Positions 7,298 to 11,192 of a stretch of DNA of 11,192 nt are shown one piece after another (the first letter of the stretch is position 1; every line of letters begins with the position of its first letter). The translations under genes were made by a program, and so were the position numbers. The notes under the pieces were generated by a model. It searched no databases. It saw only the letters and a list, made by a program, of their open reading frames with translations, and had not been told where the DNA came from. The DNA is from Promethearchaeota archaeon (GTDB lineage: Archaea; Asgardarchaeota; Lokiarchaeia; Sigyniarchaeales; SOKP01), in assembly GCA_016840695.1 (NCBI GenBank), contig JAEORV010000015.1:1-11192 (forward strand). The letters are read 5' to 3'.

Positions 7298-7317
7298 AGT
7301 TAATATAAAAAAGAGCC

Positions 7318-7328
7318 TATATAATATT
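7318..7328 (-). promoter_or_regulatory. TATA-like box for the 6122-7297 gene, probably leaderless
   Basis: On the minus strand AATATTATATA is centred about 26 bp upstream of ATG 7297. Archaeal transcription usually starts about 25 bp after the box, so the RNA would begin at the A of the start codon. The lack of a Shine-Dalgarno sequence agrees with a leaderless message. Confidence 0.5.
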
Positions 7329-7344
7329 AAATCTTCCAAGATTT
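7329..7344. promoter_or_regulatory. 16-bp inverted repeat abutting the promoter of the URO-D-fold gene
   Basis: Perfect 7-bp arms AAATCTT and AAGATTT flank a CC spacer. It lies directly upstream of the TATA-like box at 7318-7328, where archaeal BRE or regulator sites are found. It could be an operator. The AT-rich arms raise the chance of coincidence. Confidence 0.35.
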
Positions 7345-7390
7345 TAGAAATATCTCATCTAATTAAATATTAAAAATTGGTCTCAAAATC

Positions 7391-7400
7391 ATTTAAATTC
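7391..7400 (+). promoter_or_regulatory. TATA-like box for the zinc-ribbon gene pair
   Basis: ATTTAAATTC is centred about 42 bp before ATG 7438. A start site about 25 bp downstream, near 7420, would leave a short leader carrying the strong ribosome-binding site at 7422-7428. Confidence 0.4.
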
Positions 7401-7421
7401 TATACTATTCTCATTTTAATT

Positions 7422-7428
7422 AGGTGAT
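7422..7428 (+). promoter_or_regulatory. Strong Shine-Dalgarno sequence
   Basis: AGGTGAT is a seven-base match to the complement of the archaeal 16S rRNA tail, nine bases before ATG 7438. It is the best ribosome-binding site in the window and fixes the start of the zinc-ribbon protein. Confidence 0.7.
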
Positions 7429-7437
7429 TATATACAA

Positions 7438-7794
7438 ATGATCGATACAAAACCTCAAGTGAAATTTTGCTCTTATTGCGGTACATACCAAGAACGTGAG
7501 GGAAAGTACTGTTTTGCATGTGGTTCGCTCATTAAGTTCGCCAAAGATCCTAAATCTGAACAAACTGCTGAAATTGAAAGAGAACCTTCTCACGATAAAC
7601 TTGCAATGAAAAAGTTGGAAATCGCCGACAAGATTGCGATGAAAAAAGAAGAATTAGCAGTAAAAAGAGTAGAATTTGCTAAGAAAATGGAAGTAAAGAA
7701 AGCAGAAATGGCTAAAAAAATGGCTAAAAAAAAGGAACAATTTAATAAGAAAATGGAACAATTTTCCAAAAAAGTAGATAATTTATTTAAGTGA
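7438..7794 (+). CDS. Small zinc-ribbon protein with basic coiled-coil tail, function unknown
   Basis: 118 residues, with no signal peptide or membrane helix, so probably cytoplasmic. An N-terminal zinc ribbon has four cysteines, 11, 14, 25 and 28 (FCSYCG and YCFACG). From about residue 52 the chain is almost entirely Lys, Glu, Ala and Met in a heptad-like pattern, predicting one long basic helix or coiled coil to the C-terminus. Its cysteine spacing is identical to that of the next gene's product, which begins seven bases after this stop, so the ribbons look like duplicates of one module. Plausible roles are an adaptor for the membrane partner or nucleic-acid binding; both are inference. Not recognised as a named family beyond the zinc ribbon. 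Confidence 0.8.
   Translation: MIDTKPQVKFCSYCGTYQEREGKYCFACGSLIKFAKDPKSEQTAEIEREPSHDKLAMKKLEIADKIAMKKEELAVKRVEFAKKMEVKKAEMAKKMAKKKEQFNKKMEQFSKKVDNLFK
7789..7794 (+). promoter_or_regulatory. Ribosome-binding site overlapping the preceding stop codon
   Basis: AAGTGA contains the upstream gene's TGA and lies seven bases before ATG 7802. This arrangement suggests the two zinc-ribbon genes are translationally coupled. Confidence 0.5.
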
Positions 7795-7801
7795 ATTAAA
7801 A

Positions 7802-9073
7802 ATGAACGATTCAGATGAAAATATGAAGTTTTGCCCTAATTGTGGTACGAAGTTAGAGCGTAAAGCTAGTTTTTGTTTTGCCTGTGGATCTGAATTAGAG
7901 GAAGGAGCAGCATTTCAACCTGAAAAAGGAGAACCTGCGAGAAAAATAGCGCAGAAAAAGGAAAAAGTGGTACTAAAGTTAACTGAAAAAGAAAAAAAAA
8001 TAAAAGTTAAGGTAGCAGAAAAAAAAGAAAAGAAGAAAACCAAAAAGACTTATAGGAAAGGTTTAATTGCGGGAATTATCATTTCGTGTCTCCTGTTTAG
8101 CATCGTTGGTTTTTTCATCGTAGGAGCTTTCACTTTTGCTACATATCAAGAGTCTTTTACATACTATTATACTCCAGCATCGCCGGCTTCCGTTGAAGAA
8201 TGTAATATTTATGCAAGTACGGCACGCATTCAAATTCAATATAACACTACACCCGTGAATTATTACGCTAAAGTTGATATAAATTTCCACTTTTCGGGTC
8301 TTTTCATGGCAGGTAAGACATATCAAAATTTCTTTAATCCTATAAGTTGGGATAATGATAGTTCTGCAGATTTGAGCTTAACAAGCATTCACTGGGCTTG
8401 GGTTGATCCTACAAACTGGTTTAAGACGGATAACCATGTTGTTAATTTAACACTCAGAACTGACATTGTTTATGATATCACGACCACTTCAATAACGGGA
8501 GGAATTTCTATAATTGTTCCCGAAAACGTGACTGTAAACGATTTAACCTTGTCTTGCACAACTGGAGGAGTGAGCGTTTATGGTACTGGCGCAAATTTTT
8601 CCCAAGGACTCTCTAGTAGCACGACCACTGGTAACGTTTTGTTGAATTTTACGAGATGTCATTTTGGAGGCAATATAGCAGGAACTACGACCACTGGAGG
8701 AGTCACTTTAAACACATATAACGCAGAATACACGCAAGATATCACTTGGACCTTGTCAACAACGACCGGAGCAGTATTAATGAGCATTCAACAATACTCA
8801 AATATGAGTTCAGATGTTACTGGCTCAGCGAGCACCACGACAGGAGGAGTTACTGTTCAATATTACGATAATAGCCCTTATTTTGGAGCGAGATTTACAG
8901 GATCTACAACCACAGGAGTGGTGAGTTGTACTGCCGATGATATTGCTGGAGTTGGAAGTGCCAAGTATAAAATCTGCACGTCCGGCGATTTTGCAACAAC
9001 TGCTAATAATACTTATGATTTAACTTGTACCACTACAACTGGCAACATCGCTATTGTTGGAGATAATAACTAA
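7802..9073 (+). CDS. Membrane-anchored zinc-ribbon protein with extracellular beta-solenoid (DUF4097-like) repeats
   Basis: 423 residues in four parts. A zinc ribbon has Cys11, 14, 25 and 28. A very Lys/Glu-rich linker spans about 36-86. One hydrophobic helix at about 87-113 follows the lysines, so the ribbon should face the cytoplasm. The outside part has an ordinary region (about 114-228) and then a Thr/Gly-rich repeat region to the end. The repeats place a (T)TTG turn at Gly233, 255, 277, 299, 323, 348, 372, 395 (variant TSG) and 414, every 19-25 residues, mostly 22-25, with alternating hydrophobic residues between. This is the look of a beta-helix of the DUF4097 putative-adhesin type. Several N-x-S/T sequons in the outer part would suit archaeal N-glycosylation. 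Role unknown: surface structure, adhesion or envelope-stress sensing are possibilities. Confidence 0.82.
   Translation: MNDSDENMKFCPNCGTKLERKASFCFACGSELEEGAAFQPEKGEPARKIAQKKEKVVLKLTEKEKKIKVKVAEKKEKKKTKKTYRKGLIAGIIISCLLFSIVGFFIVGAFTFATYQESFTYYYTPASPASVEECNIYASTARIQIQYNTTPVNYYAKVDINFHFSGLFMAGKTYQNFFNPISWDNDSSADLSLTSIHWAWVDPTNWFKTDNHVVNLTLRTDIVYDITTTSITGGISIIVPENVTVNDLTLSCTTGGVSVYGTGANFSQGLSSSTTTGNVLLNFTRCHFGGNIAGTTTTGGVTLNTYNAEYTQDITWTLSTTTGAVLMSIQQYSNMSSDVTGSASTTTGGVTVQYYDNSPYFGARFTGSTTTGVVSCTADDIAGVGSAKYKICTSGDFATTANNTYDLTCTTTTGNIAIVGDNN
8492..9046 (+). repeat. Coding repeat: about nine Thr-Thr-Gly beta-solenoid turns
   Basis: Successive turns TGG, TTGG, TTTGN, TTTGG, TTTGA, TTTGG, TTTGV, TSGD and TTTGN recur about every 66-75 bp within the membrane protein. 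DNA identity between copies is largely limited to the ACN-ACN-ACN-GGN core, so the copies are old and held by protein structure rather than being a fresh DNA duplication. Confidence 0.75.
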
Positions 9074-9080
9074 ATCCATA

Positions 9081-9098
9081 TTTTTTTTATTTTTTATT
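9081..9098 (+). terminator. U-rich terminator after the zinc-ribbon pair
   Basis: Eight Ts, then AT, then five Ts begin eight bases after the stop codon at 9073, typical of archaeal U-tract termination. The adjoining TTTATTTAAA (9093-9102) may also serve as the TATA-like box of the next gene, giving a leader of roughly 38 bases before ATG 9162. Confidence 0.5.
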
Positions 9099-9161
9099 TA
9101 AACTGCTTGTTTGATATCTAAGTCAAAAAAACTTTTTACTGATAGATTATTTAATGATAGC

Positions 9162-10328
9162 ATGGTCTTATCGAAACGAGAACGCGTCATTCGGACATTA
9201 GAACTTGGCGACGAGCCTGATGTTGTTCCAATCCATACTTTAGGTTTTGAACCAAGTGCGAAATCGTACGAAGATTTTCATAATTCCGAAGAATATTCGA
9301 AAAACAAAACCGTTATTAAAAACAGTTATTCTAAAGTTAAATATAGTTGGGTGGGAAGCGTTACCCAGCTGCGTTTTTGGAATTCTGATTGTCACGTCAT
9401 GGATCCTTTTAAGGCAAAAGTTAACTTAAAGACAACTCATGATCCGGACTATCCAGGATGCGCTATTGATACCATTGCGGGGAGAATATTCAAGATCGTC
9501 CCTCAAGAAGAGACGGGTAAACCATTTTTGTATTATGTAGGGGGTTATTTTAAAACGCCGGAGATATTATATTCGCACTGGGACAAACATGGGAAGCCTA
9601 CTGAATTAATTAATGATAAGGTCAATTATTCACCGAAGATTTGGGAGGAATATGTAGAGAGCCTTGCTCCTTACGCCTATCCAATGGCGAGTAATGTTTT
9701 CCCTTTATTTGAACATTTATTTGAAGGAATGACAATCGGTCGAATGGCTTATTACATGCGCAAGAATCCCCAATACATTCACGAAGTATTATCTGAATAT
9801 ACAAAAGTAAATTTGGAAGTGATCAAAAGATTATCTGAGGCGGGCGTGGACATCTTTTTCTATTACGATGATCTAGGGCTAAAAGGAAAATCTATAATAT
9901 CCTTAGAAAATTTTAGAAAATTTCTCCTTCCATATTATAAACAGATATATCAAGAATGTAGAAAACATGGAATGTTTGTCGTTCAACATTCTTGCGGATA
10001 TGTCGATAAATTGTTACCCGACATGGTAGATGCCGGTTTACATTGCATTCAAGCGCTTGAACCTGCAGCGGGAGTAGACTTGGCGTATTTAAAGGAAACC
10101 CTTGGCGATCACTTGTGTTTCATGGGCGGGATAGATTCTTCCGGCATATTAAATTTTGGAACGCCCCAAGATATCGAAAAAGAAGTAAAAAGATGCATTA
10201 AAGCAGCGGGACCTGGCGGGGGATACTTCGCAGGACCCTCTCATAATATTTTGAATGTACCTTGGGAAAATGTCGTTGCGTTAAGAGATGCAATGGTAAA
10301 ATATCAAAAATATCCTTTAAAATTATAG
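9162..10328 (+). CDS. Uroporphyrinogen decarboxylase-fold, MtaA-like methyltransferase family protein
   Basis: 388 residues from ATG 9162, of the URO-D/MtaA family. SKRERVIRTLELGDEPDVVP (4-23) is the usual family opening. YYDDLGLKG (234-242), VVQHSCGYVDKLLPDMVDAG (273-292), NALEP-like IQALEPAAGVDL (296-307), FMGGIDSSGIL (320-330) and GGGYFAGPSHNI (352-363) follow. His276 and Cys278 occupy the zinc/thiol-binding HxCG position. In this family the latter loops line the barrel mouth, and the set resembles corrinoid-dependent methyltransferases and demethylases more than haem-synthesis HemE. No corrinoid protein is adjacent, so substrate and methyl donor are unknown. It is clearly different in sequence from the 6122-7297 protein and not a recent duplicate. 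An in-frame TTG at 9111 is rejected as start because conserved sequence begins after 9162. Confidence 0.87.
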   Translation: MVLSKRERVIRTLELGDEPDVVPIHTLGFEPSAKSYEDFHNSEEYSKNKTVIKNSYSKVKYSWVGSVTQLRFWNSDCHVMDPFKAKVNLKTTHDPDYPGCAIDTIAGRIFKIVPQEETGKPFLYYVGGYFKTPEILYSHWDKHGKPTELINDKVNYSPKIWEEYVESLAPYAYPMASNVFPLFEHLFEGMTIGRMAYYMRKNPQYIHEVLSEYTKVNLEVIKRLSEAGVDIFFYYDDLGLKGKSIISLENFRKFLLPYYKQIYQECRKHGMFVVQHSCGYVDKLLPDMVDAGLHCIQALEPAAGVDLAYLKETLGDHLCFMGGIDSSGILNFGTPQDIEKEVKRCIKAAGPGGGYFAGPSHNILNVPWENVVALRDAMVKYQKYPLKL

Positions 10329-10342
10329 AAATAATTATTTCT
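10327..10342. terminator. Perfect 16-bp palindrome at the stop codon of the second URO-D-fold gene
   Basis: AGAAATAATTATTTCT is a perfect palindrome beginning inside the TAG stop. It could fold as a six-pair stem with an AATT loop, followed by T-rich sequence, or be a protein site. It lies in a 70-bp convergent gap. A run of ten Ts at 10411-10420, inside the end of the opposing gene, is a second possible terminator for the plus-strand transcript. Confidence 0.35.
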
Positions 10343-10398
10343 TACATTAAATTATTCTTAACATGGTTTTGTCAAAATAAGATCGATACTTATCTAAT

Positions 10399-11192
10399 TC
10401 ATAGAGCATATTTTTTTTTTAATTCATTATATGCATCACCGATAACGCCCCAGACGGTATTTGGATTTTTGCATTCAATTGACATCCCTTCGGCACCTCT
10501 ATAACACCAGGAGAATATTGAATCCACGCCATATTTATCAAAAATTTTAATTGCTTCCTTTAATTGAAGTTCTTTTTTTCTGGGAATCATGAATGCTAGG
10601 CACCACAATTGAGATTCGAGGTTATATTTTTGCGCTAATTCTACCGTCCTTCTTGAATATTTCTCAACATAATCTAAAGATTTTCTATACAATAGCCAAT
10701 ATGGATCAGTACTAAATACATCTATCAAATCTTTCAGAGAAGAACAAAACTTATCCCAATCACTAATTCCCGTTTCCAACGGGGGAGGGACCACACATGC
10801 GATGATCTTTTTATTTGTATCAATTTCCTTGACTTTTTGAGATATGTCTCTTAAAAAATTGATAATGGTGTTTTCTTTAAATTCCAAAACTTCATCAGTT
10901 CTAATGTTCGACATTTCTTTATTGTATATGGTTTTGAAGAATTTTTTACATGTTTTGCATCTACAAGTAAAAATGTTTGATTTTGGAGGGGTATACTTGT
11001 AATGTGGTTCGTCCCAAAAAAATCCATCAATGAAGTCCTTTTTCGCTATTTGTTGAATCGCATCAAATATGTAGTTTTTAAATTTAGACGTATTAAAGCA
11101 CGCTGCTGGGGCCTTTTTATTGCTTAATGGATGGCCTTTTACCTCAGAATACACTTGCCTATAATCATCGTTATTTTGAAGGAAAAAAGAAG
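10399..11192 (-). CDS. Glycoside-hydrolase-like TIM-barrel protein, 5' end cut by window
   Basis: At least 263 codons are open to the window edge; a GTG at 11154 lies in the frame, but open sequence continues upstream without a stop, so the true start is outside. DGFFWDEPHYKY near 10998-11025 resembles a strand of a glycoside-hydrolase barrel carrying the catalytic acid in a (W)DEP context. It is followed by a cysteine cluster CRCKTCKKFF near 10935-10975. Later TDPYWLLY, QLWCLAF and IFSWCYRGAEGMS look like successive barrel strands. This arrangement recalls uncharacterised glycosidase-like families (DUF/GH-like), but I cannot name one. No signal peptide can be judged because the N-terminus is missing. 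It ends in TGA, convergent with the methyltransferase-like gene. Sugar substrate and even hydrolase activity are inference. Confidence 0.6.
   Translation of the reverse strand, partial: SFFLQNNDDYRQVYSEVKGHPLSNKKAPAACFNTSKFKNYIFDAIQQIAKKDFIDGFFWDEPHYKYTPPKSNIFTCRCKTCKKFFKTIYNKEMSNIRTDEVLEFKENTIINFLRDISQKVKEIDTNKKIIACVVPPPLETGISDWDKFCSSLKDLIDVFSTDPYWLLYRKSLDYVEKYSRRTVELAQKYNLESQLWCLAFMIPRKKELQLKEAIKIFDKYGVDSIFSWCYRGAEGMSIECKNPNTVWGVIGDAYNELKKKYAL

Noticed and set aside
7300..7330. TTAATAT and ATATTAA inverted repeat around the promoter
   Set aside because: Arms are entirely A/T, separated by 17 bp, and overlap the TATA element; chance is the simpler explanation.
7298..7339. TTG start 14 codons upstream for the first URO-D-fold protein
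   Set aside because: It would lie upstream of the TATA-like box, and the family opening starts at ATG 7297.
8492..9046. CRISPR-like or satellite array suggested by recurring ACNACNACNGG words
   Set aside because: The words stay in one reading frame of a long open gene, copies diverge between the cores, and the unit is explained by protein solenoid turns.
9111..9161. TTG start 17 codons upstream for the second URO-D-fold protein
   Set aside because: The usual family N-terminus begins just after ATG 9162, and the TTG lies very close to the terminator/TATA region with no ribosome-binding site.

Overview
The window looks archaeal. Short AT-rich elements sit about 25 bp before likely transcription starts. 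The clearest ribosome-binding site (AGGTGAT before position 7438) matches the archaeal 16S tail. Genes are tightly packed with short gaps, and there is a homologue of the archaeal cyclic 2,3-diphosphoglycerate synthase family. The AT-rich composition, several uroporphyrinogen-decarboxylase-fold (URO-D) paralogues and a zinc-ribbon/transmembrane/beta-solenoid protein rich in N-glycosylation sequons would suit an anaerobic Asgard-type (Lokiarchaeia-like) archaeon. That placement is inference; the sequence alone does not prove it.

Positions 1-4370 (minus strand) form a four-gene operon. In transcription order it encodes a cyclic-2,3-diphosphoglycerate-synthase-like P-loop protein, ornithine carbamoyltransferase, carbamate kinase and ornithine aminotransferase (cut by the window start). 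The last three connect citrulline, ornithine and carbamoyl phosphate to ATP, ammonia and glutamate semialdehyde, a plausible energy-yielding citrulline/ornithine catabolic route. No arginine deiminase is visible.

Positions 4371-4657 are a divergent regulatory region holding two perfect inverted repeats. It separates the operon from an unusual class III aminotransferase (4658-6106, plus), whose otherwise conserved cofactor-binding motifs are altered. That gene runs convergently, with a 15-bp gap, into a URO-D-fold protein (6122-7297, minus).

A second divergent promoter region (7298-7437) leads to a two-gene unit. Its products are a small soluble zinc-ribbon/coiled-coil protein (7438-7794) and a membrane protein (7802-9073) that starts with the same zinc-ribbon module and continues through a basic linker and one membrane helix into an outside beta-solenoid of about nine 22-25-residue repeats. 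This pair is the least familiar part of the window.

A second, distantly related URO-D-fold methyltransferase-like gene follows (9162-10328, plus). It converges on a truncated, glycoside-hydrolase-like TIM-barrel protein of unknown substrate (10399 to the window end, minus). I see no tRNA, rRNA, CRISPR array, insertion sequence or obvious pseudogene.
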